From: Acinetobacter suaedae
GTDB lineage: Bacteria > Pseudomonadota > Gammaproteobacteria > Pseudomonadales > Moraxellaceae
NCBI RefSeq assembly: GCF_008630915.1
Contig: NZ_CP043909.1
Coordinates: 1,860,001-1,924,000 of the forward strand
DNA: 64,000 nt
Direction of reading: 5' to 3'
The position numbers and the translations under genes were made by a program. This document shows, piece by piece, positions 1 through 8,556 of this stretch. The stretch's first letter is position 1. Each line of letters opens with the position of its first letter. The notes beneath the pieces are model-generated. The model had not been told where the DNA came from, made no database searches, and saw only the letters and a list, made by a program, of their open reading frames with translations.

Positions 1-2
1 TA

Positions 3-515
3 TTACACAACGCTCATTTGTTCTTTTAAAAAGTGTACCCATGCTTGGCTGCTAGACTCACATTGATCAAGCACACGCTCAAAACCATCAGCTCCACCAT
101 AGTACGGGTCTGGAACTGCCTGTTGGTTATATTGAGGATCATGTTCACTCATTAAAGCAATTTTTGCTCGAATATTATGTTCACCGAACTGGCTGACAGC
201 CTTGACCATAAACGACTGAATATTCTCAAAATTCTCATAATCCATTGCTAAAATCAAATCAAACTCAAGAAAATCATTTAGGCACATTTGCCGCGCTCTC
301 AATGCTGAAAGATCATAGCCTCGCTGCATTGCATGTTGTTGACTTCGACGATCTGGTGCTTTATTCGGATGATAGTTGCTTGTACCAGCAGAATCGACAA
401 TTACATTTAAGCCATGCGCATCACAATAATGTCTGAAAACAACTTCTGCTGTTGGGGAACGGCAAATATTTCCTAAACAGACACACAACACCTTATAGGG
501 CGTTTTAGATGGCAT
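3..515 (-). CDS. Low-molecular-weight protein-tyrosine phosphatase
   Basis: Cytoplasmic phosphatase that removes phosphate from tyrosine residues through a cysteinyl-phosphate intermediate. The P-loop C-X5-R lies at residues 13-19 (CLGNICR, followed by SP) and the general-acid Asp is in VPDPYYGG near residue 136, so both catalytic elements of the LMW-PTP family are present and the length (170 residues) is normal. I start at the ATG at 515, because GAGGTG five bases upstream is a good ribosome binding site; the GTG two codons earlier lies inside that site. It stands alone, divergent from the alcohol dehydrogenase, not beside capsule export genes as Wzb homologues do, so its substrate cannot be named. 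Confidence 0.93.
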   Translation of the reverse strand: MPSKTPYKVLCVCLGNICRSPTAEVVFRHYCDAHGLNVIVDSAGTSNYHPNKAPDRRSQQHAMQRGYDLSALRARQMCLNDFLEFDLILAMDYENFENIQSFMVKAVSQFGEHNIRAKIALMSEHDPQYNQQAVPDPYYGGADGFERVLDQCESSSQAWVHFLKEQMSVV

Positions 516-736
516 AATCACCTCAGAGCTATACAGTCAAATAGCGTCTTATCTTAATTTATTTGTGTACTGAAACCTATAGCAATATCATATAAAAATG
601 TTGTACTTATTGGGTTTTGTTAACATTTTAACGATGCTTTTGAACTATGTCAGATACGCATAGAGAAATACTGACAATTATAAATATGCGTGGCAGAATG
701 AAAATTATCAAATCCCCCAAGCATAAGGATACAAGT

Positions 737-1897
737 ATGAACTCGTTTCAATTTCAGACCGTTTCCAATATTATTTCAGGCTTGGGCTCTATCAATGAAC
801 TCAGCAATATCCTTCTCTCGGGAAAGTATCATAAAGCACTTTTAGTCACTGATCAGGGAATGATTCAGCATCAGCTTCACTTACCTATCCTAAAAATTTT
901 AGATCAAATTGGATTGGACTATATTATTTATTCAGATATACAAGCCGACCCTCCAGAACACCTTGTATTAGAAGCAGTTGAGTTCGCCAAACAGGAGAAG
1001 ATTGATGTTGTGATCGGTTTTGGGGGTGGCAGCTCTATGGATGTCGCAAAATTAATTGCACTACTCGCACACCCACAACAACAGCAACATCTCACTGAGA
1101 TTTATGGAATAAATCAGGCAAAGGCACCTCGTTTGGCTTTAATCCTTGTTCCGACTACAGCTGGCACAGGCTCAGAAGTCACGCCTATTTCAATTGTTAC
1201 TACTGGTACAACCACCAAAATGGGCGTTGTCTCACCTATTCTTTATGCTGATGTGGCAATTTTAGATGCAACATTTACCCAAGCATTGCCAGCACATATC
1301 ACTGCCGCAACAGGAATAGATGCAATGGTACATGCGATAGAAGCCTACACATCACAGATTAAAAAGAATTTCTATGCGGATATGTTAGCTAAAAATGCAT
1401 TATTATTACTCAATAATAATTTGGCGAAAGTACTTAAGAATGGATCTGATCTCGAGGCACGTCAAAATATGTTGGTAGGTTCAATGCTGGCTGGTCAAGC
1501 ATTTGCTAATGCACCTGTGGGTGCAGTGCATGCCTTAGCATATCCATTAGGTGGACATTTTCATCTTTCACACGGCCATACTAACGCACTCGTTCTTGTT
1601 GAAGTTCTAAAGTTCAACGCGCCAAAAGCGAAACAATATTATGCTGAATTAATGCAACTATTAGATCCTCGAAGCACAGGCTGTACCGACGGCCTATGTG
1701 ATTTGTTCATTGATCATATGCAAAATCATTTAGACCACAGTGGTTTGACATTAAAACTTAAAGACTTAAATATTGCAGAGTCACAATTAGCACAACTTGC
1801 AAAAGATGCGATGTTACAAACTCGATTATTGCAAAATAATCCTAGAGAGATGACAGAACAAGACGCTTTACAAATTTATCAGGCGATTTATGCATGA
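737..1897 (+). CDS. Iron-containing alcohol dehydrogenase
   Basis: NAD(P)-dependent group III alcohol dehydrogenase, 386 residues, normal for the family. The cofactor-binding motif GGGSSMDVAK is near residues 95-105 and the metal-binding His-rich segment HALAYPLGGHFHLSHGHTNA near 264-283. The start is placed at 737, not at the upstream in-frame ATG at 647, because AAGGAT sits about six bases before it and the first 30 upstream codons look non-coding and do not match the family's usual N-terminus. The stop overlaps the start of the thioesterase (ATGA), so the two are translationally coupled. The alcohol or aldehyde substrate is not evident. Confidence 0.9.
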   Translation: MNSFQFQTVSNIISGLGSINELSNILLSGKYHKALLVTDQGMIQHQLHLPILKILDQIGLDYIIYSDIQADPPEHLVLEAVEFAKQEKIDVVIGFGGGSSMDVAKLIALLAHPQQQQHLTEIYGINQAKAPRLALILVPTTAGTGSEVTPISIVTTGTTTKMGVVSPILYADVAILDATFTQALPAHITAATGIDAMVHAIEAYTSQIKKNFYADMLAKNALLLLNNNLAKVLKNGSDLEARQNMLVGSMLAGQAFANAPVGAVHALAYPLGGHFHLSHGHTNALVLVEVLKFNAPKAKQYYAELMQLLDPRSTGCTDGLCDLFIDHMQNHLDHSGLTLKLKDLNIAESQLAQLAKDAMLQTRLLQNNPREMTEQDALQIYQAIYA

Positions 1898-2337
1898 GTA
1901 AACCAACTTTAAGAACACGTGAACAATTTAAATTCTTTTTTAACATTCAAACACGTTGGGCCGATAATGATATTTATGGTCATGTGAATAATGTGACCTA
2001 TTATAGTTACTTTGATACTGCCGCAAACTCACTCCTCATTCAGAAAACAGGGTTTGACATTCACAACAGCGAAATTATTGGATTAGTCGTTGACTCAGCA
2101 TGCAGCTTCCTCCAAGAATTGTCTTTTCCAGAAATCATTGAAGTCGGTGTTGCAATTGGAAAAATTGGTAACTCTTCCTTACGTTATGAGTTAGCAATTT
2201 TTAAACAGCATCAAATACAAGCTGCTGCTCAAGGGCATTTTGTTCATGTATTTGTCGATCGAGAAAATCGTAAAAGTACAGCAATTCCTCAAAATATGCG
2301 TGAGGTACTTAATCAATATCTACTGATAGAAAAATAA
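1894..2337 (+). CDS. Acyl-CoA thioesterase, hot-dog (4HBT/YbgC-like) family
   Basis: 147-residue single hot-dog-fold protein. The segment RWADNDIYGHVNNVTYYSYF (about residues 21-40) is the 4-hydroxybenzoyl-CoA thioesterase signature, with the catalytic Asp in the ADND position and the GHVNN turn. It should hydrolyse an acyl-CoA or acyl-carrier thioester in the cytoplasm; chain specificity is unknown. Its ATG overlaps the stop of the iron alcohol dehydrogenase by four bases, which suggests the pair acts together on an alcohol/aldehyde/acyl-CoA route. That pathway is inferred from the layout only. Confidence 0.88.
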   Translation: MSKPTLRTREQFKFFFNIQTRWADNDIYGHVNNVTYYSYFDTAANSLLIQKTGFDIHNSEIIGLVVDSACSFLQELSFPEIIEVGVAIGKIGNSSLRYELAIFKQHQIQAAAQGHFVHVFVDRENRKSTAIPQNMREVLNQYLLIEK

Positions 2338-2338
2338 C

Positions 2339-2372
2339 AACCAAGGCAAAGTGAAAAAACTTTGCCTTGGTT
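2339..2372 (-). terminator. Intrinsic terminator between convergent thioesterase gene and dnaX
   Basis: Perfect 13-bp stem AACCAAGGCAAAG / CTTTGCCTTGGTT with an 8-base loop. On the minus strand it is followed by GTTATTTTTC, so it best serves dnaX; the plus side lacks a clear T run and may be terminated less efficiently. Confidence 0.8.
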
Positions 2373-2379
2373 AAGTAGA

Positions 2380-4422
2380 CTAAGGTTTCAACTGGATATT
2401 TTGCAACTCAGCATCAAATGTATCCACTAAACTTTTAATCGTTGGCTCTTTATGCAACAACTCTACTGCACGATTAAATGCTTTTTCCTTACGTGAGTTT
2501 TGCAGAATCAAAGGTGTATTGGAGCTCACATCACCATACTCTACACTGAACTGGGTCTTCGGCCATTGTGCTTTCAATGCTTCCTCTAAACCATGTTGCA
2601 ATTGAGACAACATTCCCTCGTATTGCTGTGGAATATGAAAAATAGAAGCACCATTAATTTGCCCATGCATCACGCCATGCTGTGCGAGCTCTTGTACTGC
2701 TGGTGACAATTGACTGGTTCTAAACCAATATTCCCATTTCGCTAAATCCCACTCTCCTTCTAACACCTGCATAGGCAGCTTGAGAATGTCCTGAGGCATT
2801 AAATTTGTTGGTGCCACATCATCTTGTTGCGTCATAAATTCATCTGGCTTTTCTCTATCGCCAGTCTCTTTTATAACTGCTTCAGGAATAGCCACATCGA
2901 CAGGTTGAGTATCATCCGCCTCCGCCACTAAATCGAAATGATCATCCTGCACCTGCTCAACGAGCTGCTCGCTCAACTGAACTTTGGGATTTGATTCAAC
3001 TGAGAAGACTAAAACCTCTTCTGACTTAGTGATATCTGCCTGAAAATGTTGCTGATCAACTGATGTATCCAATCCAATAAGTTGCCCATCCTCAGCATCA
3101 AACACCATTAGATCGGAATTTTTCGGTTCAGGTTCAGGTTCAGGTTCAGGTTCAGGTTCAGGTTCAGGTTCAGGTTCAGGTTCAGGTTCAGGTTCAGGTT
3201 CAGGTTCAGGTTCAACATTAACTACTTTAGAATCTACCGCAAGCTGCTGTTCAACACCTGAACTTTGAATGAATTGCTGGGATGTCGTTGTTTTAACAGC
3301 CACAGCTGAATGATCATTGACGGTCACTTCACCTATGCTTAATGGCCTAAATGCAAGCATCCGCAGAACACACATTTCAAAACCTTGTTCTTGTGTGACT
3401 GCCAACTGCAAATCTGCACGGCCTTTACATGCGATTTGATAATAAAGTTGTAAATCTTGTGCTGAAACTAAACGAGCAAGATGTAAGATTTTTTGATTAA
3501 TTTCTTCACTATATTTTAGAGCAAGATCAGGCAAATACTGCAACATGGCCAATTCATGCAATGTCGAAACCAACTGATCGAGAACCAATGAAACATCTAA
3601 TGCCTGCTGTCTAAATTGCATCAGCAATTGACTGACTTGCGCCTGCTGATTTTGATGAATCGCTAAAATCAAATCATAAATAATTGTACGATCAATCAAG
3701 CCCAGCATATCTTTGACATCTTGATGATGTACTGCACCCTGACCATAAGCAATCGCTTGATCAGTTAAAGATAATGCATCACGTAACGAACCTTGTGCAG
3801 ACTCAGCAATTTGCCAAATTGCATCTTGATCCGCATCAATATGCTCTTTAGTCAAAATCGTTGTGAGATGCTCGGTAATTTCATCTACAGCCAGAGGGCG
3901 CAACGTAAACTGCAAACAACGTGAGATCACCGTAATCGGAAGCTTTTGCGGATCAGTCGTTGCAAATAGAAATTTTACATGCTCAGGTGGTTCTTCCAAT
4001 GTTTTAAGTAAGGCATTAAAAGAATGCGTAGAAAGCATGTGCACCTCATCGATCAAGTAAACTTTGAACCGACCTTGTGTTGGTGCATAAGGAACGTTAT
4101 CAAGCAATTCACGAGTGTCTTCGACTTTAGTTCTTGATGCTGCATCAATTTCGATTAAATCAATAAAACGACCTTCATTCACCGCATTACAAGTAGCACA
4201 TACTTCACATGGCGTTGAAGTTACACCAGTTTCACAATTCAAACACTTGGCTAAGATACGGGCAATCGTGGTTTTACCAACCCCACGCGTTCCTGTAAAT
4301 AAGTAAGCATGGTGTAAACGTCCACGTTCCAAAGCGCTGGTTAACGCACGAGAAACATGATTTTGCCCCACTAACTCATTGAAATTACGAGGACGGTATT
4401 TTCTTGCCAGTACTTGATACAT
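2380..4422 (-). CDS. dnaX: DNA polymerase III subunits tau/gamma
   Basis: Clamp-loader ATPase that loads the beta clamp and couples the polymerases at the fork. 680 residues. Visible features: Walker A GTRGVGKTT at 44-52, zinc module Cys63/72/75/78, the Walker B/DEVH box in LIDEVHMLS, and the sensor/SRC segment FATTDPQKLPITVISRCLQF. The conserved AAA+ and collar part ends near residue 370; then comes an acidic linker with 15 uninterrupted Glu-Pro dipeptides (residues 404-433) and a C-terminal tau domain. I did not find a clear A-AAA-AAG slippage heptamer for making gamma; only five consecutive A follow the repeat. The gene stands alone, with a terminator 8 bases after the stop. Confidence 0.97.
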   Translation of the reverse strand: MYQVLARKYRPRNFNELVGQNHVSRALTSALERGRLHHAYLFTGTRGVGKTTIARILAKCLNCETGVTSTPCEVCATCNAVNEGRFIDLIEIDAASRTKVEDTRELLDNVPYAPTQGRFKVYLIDEVHMLSTHSFNALLKTLEEPPEHVKFLFATTDPQKLPITVISRCLQFTLRPLAVDEITEHLTTILTKEHIDADQDAIWQIAESAQGSLRDALSLTDQAIAYGQGAVHHQDVKDMLGLIDRTIIYDLILAIHQNQQAQVSQLLMQFRQQALDVSLVLDQLVSTLHELAMLQYLPDLALKYSEEINQKILHLARLVSAQDLQLYYQIACKGRADLQLAVTQEQGFEMCVLRMLAFRPLSIGEVTVNDHSAVAVKTTTSQQFIQSSGVEQQLAVDSKVVNVEPEPEPEPEPEPEPEPEPEPEPEPEPEPEPKNSDLMVFDAEDGQLIGLDTSVDQQHFQADITKSEEVLVFSVESNPKVQLSEQLVEQVQDDHFDLVAEADDTQPVDVAIPEAVIKETGDREKPDEFMTQQDDVAPTNLMPQDILKLPMQVLEGEWDLAKWEYWFRTSQLSPAVQELAQHGVMHGQINGASIFHIPQQYEGMLSQLQHGLEEALKAQWPKTQFSVEYGDVSSNTPLILQNSRKEKAFNRAVELLHKEPTIKSLVDTFDAELQNIQLKP
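3125..3214 (-). repeat. Hexanucleotide tandem repeat (15 units) inside dnaX
   Basis: Fifteen perfect head-to-tail copies of GGTTCA on the plus strand (TGAACC on the coding strand). Translated in the dnaX frame they give 15 Glu-Pro pairs. The unit is a multiple of three, so slippage changes linker length without breaking the frame. Confidence 0.98.
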
Positions 4423-4615
4423 GTATGCTCCCTTTTCGCATCTTAAGCATACTGTTTTTTTGAAAGACTGTGAACGAATACGCTGCTAATTGATCAAGAT
4501 TAAATACATTTCATTATTTTTATTTCCACTATGATTACATCACAACAATGCTTGCGCCAATCTCCAACTGCATAGACAATACACCTCAAATTTATACATT
4601 TTTGGTTTTCTCCTC

Positions 4616-5779
4616 ATGTCACAACAATCTTTGACTGTTTTAGGCGGTATTACTGCAGAACAATTTCTTGCCGAATATTGGCAAAAAAAACCTTTACTTG
4701 TACGCAATGCAATGCCTGAGATCATCGGTTTATTAGAGCCATCAGATGTTCAGGAACTCGCATTGGAGGAAGATGTTACCGCTCGCTTAATCCGTCAAAA
4801 AAATAAAAATCCAAATGAATGGCATGTCAAATCATCGCCACTAACCAAAGGCGACTTCCAAAAACTACCCAATCTTTGGACACTCTTGGTACAAGCAGTA
4901 GACCACTACTCTTTTGATATCGCAGAATTATGGAAGAAATTTCCTTTTATTCCACAGTGGCGACGTGATGACATCATGGTGTCTTATGCACCTAAAGGAG
5001 GATCTGTTGGCAAACATTTTGACTTTTATGATGTTTTTTTAGTACAAGGTTATGGTCATCGCCGTTGGCAATTAGGTCAAAAATGTGATGAATCAACTGC
5101 TCTTATTCCCGACCAGCCACTAAAGCTCCTCGCGGAAATGCATATTGAATTTGACGAAGTGCTTGCACCTGGAGATTTACTTTACGTTCCGCCAGGACTT
5201 GCACATTATGGTGTTGCAGAAGATGATTGTTTAACTTTTTCTTTTGGCTTCCGTATGCCAAATCTTTCAGAAATGATTGATCAGGTCAGTGATAAGTTTG
5301 CTGAAAATGAAGCACTTAAAAAACCACTCACCGACATTGCACGCCAACACACTACAACTGTCGGTGAAATCAACAGTACAGAGCTTTCCTATTTAAAAGC
5401 ACAATTGTTAGATTATCTTACTCAAGCCCCAGAGTTTGAGGCGGCAATCATGTCTTATATGAGTGAATCAAATTACCCGAACAGCATTCCTGAGCCTGAA
5501 GAAATTACAGCCGAAGATTTACTGGGTGTAATTGATACTGGTTATCAACTAATTTTGGAACCAGCATCAAGACTCCTCTACAGAAGACTAGGTGACAATT
5601 TAGACTTCTGGGCAAACAGTGAAAATGTATGTGTATCCAAAAATTTTGAACATGAATTAAAGAAAATCGCAGATGGTGAAAGTCTAGAGTTTAATGAAGC
5701 GTTTAATCAAAATGAGATATTAGAAGATATCGCTCAATTGCTTAATAATGCAATTGTGATGCTTTTACCTCCAAATTAA
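4616..5779 (+). CDS. roxA: 50S ribosomal protein uL16 arginine hydroxylase (JmjC/cupin oxygenase)
   Basis: 2-oxoglutarate and Fe(II)-dependent oxygenase, YcfD/RoxA family, which hydroxylates an arginine of ribosomal protein L16. 387 residues, normal for the family. The iron facial triad is visible: HFD with His134 and Asp136, and His197 in PPGLAHYG. The FDFYDVFLVQGYGHRRW segment is the double-stranded beta-helix core typical of the family. A winged-helix-like C-terminal part follows. No Shine-Dalgarno is obvious before the ATG. The gene is divergent from dnaX with a 193-base gap. Confidence 0.92.
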   Translation: MSQQSLTVLGGITAEQFLAEYWQKKPLLVRNAMPEIIGLLEPSDVQELALEEDVTARLIRQKNKNPNEWHVKSSPLTKGDFQKLPNLWTLLVQAVDHYSFDIAELWKKFPFIPQWRRDDIMVSYAPKGGSVGKHFDFYDVFLVQGYGHRRWQLGQKCDESTALIPDQPLKLLAEMHIEFDEVLAPGDLLYVPPGLAHYGVAEDDCLTFSFGFRMPNLSEMIDQVSDKFAENEALKKPLTDIARQHTTTVGEINSTELSYLKAQLLDYLTQAPEFEAAIMSYMSESNYPNSIPEPEEITAEDLLGVIDTGYQLILEPASRLLYRRLGDNLDFWANSENVCVSKNFEHELKKIADGESLEFNEAFNQNEILEDIAQLLNNAIVMLLPPN

Positions 5780-5795
5780 CTTTTTAGGAACAACT

Positions 5796-5870
5796 TTCGA
5801 GTATATTTATGGAAACGTATAAAGCACATCAACGATGTCGTTTTATTTTAAGCCACAAATTATACTCGGA
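5796..5870. repeat. Imperfect inverted repeat after roxA
   Basis: TTCGAGTATATTTATGG near 5796-5813 matches the reverse complement of the segment ending near 5870 (core CGAGTATA at 5798-5805 and TATACTCG at 5861-5868). The arms are about 55 bases apart. It could form a large hairpin in the roxA 3' region; there is no T run, so it is not a standard terminator. Confidence 0.4.
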
Positions 5871-6001
5871 AGCTTCATCCAATTATTTGTATAAAAATTA
5901 CATCTGAATATTTGAATAACAATATAAAATTCATAAAATTATTATCAACAATAGAAACTATACGTTAGACCTAAATAATTTTAATTACAACGGAGATCAG
6001 C

Positions 6002-7063
6002 ATGTTAAAAAAAACCTTTGCCTGTTCATTTATTGCATCCTCCCTCTTCTTTCAGACGGTTCACGCTTGTACTAGAGCAGTATATTTAGGTAATAATGAT
6101 CATATTATTACTGCTCGTTCAATGGATTGGAAAGTTGATGTTGGAACGAACCTCTGGATTATGCCAAGTGGCATTGAACGTGATAGTAATGCTGGACCAA
6201 AGTCACTCAAATGGAAATCTAAATACGGCAGTGTGATCGCAACTGGCTATGATATTTCTACGACAGATGGAATCAATGAAGCTGGGCTAGTGGCAAATGT
6301 GCTTTGGTTAGTGGAATCTCAATATCCAGACACTAAAAAATCAAACAAACCACAATTAAGTATCTCTGCTTGGGCACAATACGTACTTGATAATTTTTCA
6401 ACAGTAGCTGAAGCAGTTAAGACTTTAGAAAAAGAACCATTTGATCTCATTACAGATAATGTTCCTGGTGAACAACGCTTAGCAACATTACATTTGTCAA
6501 TTTCGGATAAAACTGGAGACAGTGCAATTATTGAATATATTGGCGGTAAACAAGTTATTCACCATAATAAGAAATATCAAGTAATGACCAATTCGCCAAC
6601 CTTTGATCAGCAACTTGCATTGAATACATATTGGCAGCAAATAGGTGGAACAGTTATGCTACCTGGCACCAATCGTGCTGCAGATCGATTTGCACGCACA
6701 TCATTTTATATCAACGCAATTCCTAAAAATGATAATCCCAAAGATGCCATCGCTTCTGTATTTAGTGTTATTCGCAATGCATCTGTACCCTATGGGTTAA
6801 ATACTGTAGAAGAACCCAATATTTCATCAACACGATGGAGAACTGTAGCAGATCATAAACAACTGTTATATTTCTTTGAATCTGCAGTTTCCCCAAATGT
6901 TTTCTGGATTGATTTAAAGAAAATTAATTTTAAAGATGGCATAACACGTAAACTTGATCTTGGAAAGGATCAACAGAACACCTTTGCAGGTGATGCCACA
7001 AATCAATTCAAAGCTGCCAAGCCATTTCCGTTTCTTGGCCCACAATTAAATCATTCACACTAA
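6002..7063 (+). CDS. Exported linear amide C-N hydrolase (choloylglycine hydrolase/penicillin V acylase family)
   Basis: N-terminal-nucleophile hydrolase that cleaves linear amide bonds. A signal peptide (residues 1-22, ending TVHA) is followed at once by Cys23, which becomes the N-terminal nucleophile after export. Arg39 and Asp42 (ARSMDW) lie 16 and 19 residues after the Cys, the same spacing as the catalytic Arg and Asp in bile salt hydrolases; later Asn (MTNSPTF) and Arg (SSTRWRT) match the other conserved positions. GGAG six bases upstream supports the start. Homologues act on bile salts, penicillin V or N-acyl-homoserine lactones; which one applies cannot be read from sequence. A lipoprotein gene follows 24 bases later. 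Confidence 0.9.
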   Translation: MLKKTFACSFIASSLFFQTVHACTRAVYLGNNDHIITARSMDWKVDVGTNLWIMPSGIERDSNAGPKSLKWKSKYGSVIATGYDISTTDGINEAGLVANVLWLVESQYPDTKKSNKPQLSISAWAQYVLDNFSTVAEAVKTLEKEPFDLITDNVPGEQRLATLHLSISDKTGDSAIIEYIGGKQVIHHNKKYQVMTNSPTFDQQLALNTYWQQIGGTVMLPGTNRAADRFARTSFYINAIPKNDNPKDAIASVFSVIRNASVPYGLNTVEEPNISSTRWRTVADHKQLLYFFESAVSPNVFWIDLKKINFKDGITRKLDLGKDQQNTFAGDATNQFKAAKPFPFLGPQLNHSH

Positions 7064-7087
7064 AAATTGATCTATGAGAATTTGAAT

Positions 7088-7588
7088 ATGAATAAAATCA
7101 TTACTTTAATTGGTCTTTCATTCATACTGGGTGCTTGTACCACACCAGTAACATCAACAAGCAGTAATAGCAATAATCATATAGCAACAGCAGGTTCGCT
7201 AAGCTGTAAAGCAAATGAGATTTGTCCAAATGTTGTTGTTCAATGGGATAAACAAAAAAAGCAGCAACTCAAACTTGATCTCTCCCTAACAAGTAGCTAT
7301 GACTACTATGATATCGATCAAATTACATTTATCGTCGATGGTAAATCTTTCAATTATATTCCGATTGGAAAAACACAACAGAAATATATTAACCGTTTAA
7401 TCCCTAAACGTTCATCCAATACCTTTACAATCCCAAGCTCATTCTTATATGAATTTAAAAATGCAAAGAATGTAGACCTCGCGATTAACACCAATAAAGG
7501 TGTAATTAAACGTTCTGTGTATACTCCAACGCAACAATCTATGCTTTATCACAACTTTAAACAACTAATGACTGGAATGGCTCAGTAA
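7088..7588 (+). CDS. Predicted lipoprotein, unknown function
   Basis: 166 residues starting at the ATG at 7088; the seven upstream in-frame codons would spoil the signal peptide. The N-terminus is a clear lipoprotein signal with lipobox LGAC and acylated Cys17, followed by a Ser/Thr/Asn-rich linker and a soluble domain (two further Cys in SCKANEICPN) with no family that I recognise. It follows the amide hydrolase by 24 bases and ends in a strong terminator, so the pair is probably one transcript and the two proteins may cooperate in the periplasm. Confidence 0.75.
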   Translation: MNKIITLIGLSFILGACTTPVTSTSSNSNNHIATAGSLSCKANEICPNVVVQWDKQKKQQLKLDLSLTSSYDYYDIDQITFIVDGKSFNYIPIGKTQQKYINRLIPKRSSNTFTIPSSFLYEFKNAKNVDLAINTNKGVIKRSVYTPTQQSMLYHNFKQLMTGMAQ

Positions 7589-7608
7589 CATCAAAGGCTT
7601 ACTCGCAT

Positions 7609-7652
7609 AAAACTATAGGGCAATTGTATTTCGACAATTGCCCTATAGTTTT
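7609..7652 (+). terminator. Intrinsic terminator of the hydrolase-lipoprotein pair
   Basis: Perfect 19-bp stem (7609-7627 with 7634-7652) around the 6-base loop ATTTCG; the stem itself ends in TTTT followed by ATTA. Very stable and only 20 bases after the stop codon. Confidence 0.88.
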
Positions 7653-7956
7653 ATTAATGCAAATAGTTATTATTTACAACATACATTCCTAACATTATAA
7701 ATTTACTACATTTAATCTAATTAAAGCTTTTTTAACTTTAATCAAGTCAACTCATAAATACACTTTTCATATTAATATCATAAATTCATGCTGTTATTTT
7801 TAACCTAATAGTTTCATTGTAAAATTTAAAATCAATCAAATAAATATTGTTATTTTCCGCTATGATAATTGGTAGATACGGTGTAGACTATTCGCCAAAA
7901 TTGCATGATGAAATGCAAAAAGATGCTCTTGATGACGAGCAAACTCGAGGCGTTAT
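7653..7956. other. AT-rich intergenic region upstream of the TetR gene
   Basis: About 300 bases, strongly AT-rich. I see no convincing gene: the short frame at 7847-8044 overlaps the TetR gene and looks like a shadow. It presumably holds the promoter and operator of the regulator, but I could not define a palindrome with confidence. Confidence 0.5.
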
Positions 7957-8523
7957 ATGTCAAAAAAAGAAGATATTATTACCACAGCATTACGACTATT
8001 TAACTCGCATAGCTACAATTCGGTTGGGGTTGATCGAATCATAAGTGAGTCTAATGTCGCAAAAATGACATTTTATAAATATTTCCCTTCCAAGGAAAAA
8101 TTAATCCAAGAATGTCTCATTCAACGTAATCAAAATCTACAAGCCTCGTTAAATATGGCGCTAGCAGAGTGTGATTCATCGGATCATTTAGGACAACTGA
8201 AAGCAATATTTGAATGGTACTCTGCTTGGTTCAATAGCGAAGACTTCAATGGTTGTATGTTTCAAAAAGCTCTTGAAGAAGTGATTAAAATCTACCCTTC
8301 AACTTTGGAACCAGCAACACAGTACAAAATTTGGTTGACTGCACTGATTGAAAACTTGCTTGCGAATCTTGGCATTCAAAACCCAATCCATCTTGCTACA
8401 CTAATCGTCAGCATACTCGATGGCATGACAATACAAGCACATGTCAATAAAAGTTCAGTCGATATCAATGAATATTGGAAACGTGTAAACCACTTAATCA
8501 GTTTTGAACAAGCACTTACATAA
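7957..8523 (+). CDS. TetR/AcrR family transcriptional regulator
   Basis: 188-residue one-component repressor. The N-terminal helix-turn-helix is typical: ITTALRLFNSHSYNSVGVDRIISESNVAKMTFYKYFPSKE falls across residues 7-46, with the TFYKYFPSKE recognition-helix tail. The remainder is the ligand/dimer domain with two Cys (AECDSSD, NGCMFQ). GAGG eight bases upstream supports the ATG. No target gene is adjacent in the same direction, so it may act on its own promoter or on a distant efflux or detoxification gene. Confidence 0.92.
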   Translation: MSKKEDIITTALRLFNSHSYNSVGVDRIISESNVAKMTFYKYFPSKEKLIQECLIQRNQNLQASLNMALAECDSSDHLGQLKAIFEWYSAWFNSEDFNGCMFQKALEEVIKIYPSTLEPATQYKIWLTALIENLLANLGIQNPIHLATLIVSILDGMTIQAHVNKSSVDINEYWKRVNHLISFEQALT

Positions 8524-8530
8524 AATCGCC

Positions 8531-8556
8531 CTATCCCTTTATTCATAGAGGGATAG
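8531..8556 (+). terminator. Possible weak terminator after the TetR gene
   Basis: CTATCCCT / AGGGATAG stem of 8 bp with a 10-base loop, 8 bases after the stop codon. There is no proper T run after it, so it is a weak candidate. Confidence 0.35.

Noticed and set aside
647..736. N-terminal extension of the iron alcohol dehydrogenase
   Set aside because: The codons do not resemble the family and a good ribosome binding site precedes the ATG at 737.
3125..3214. CRISPR or phage-like repeat
   Set aside because: The units are 6 bases with no spacers and continue the dnaX frame, so it is a coding microsatellite.
7847..8044. 65-codon plus-strand frame
   Set aside because: It overlaps the clearly real TetR gene in another frame and has no protein features of its own.
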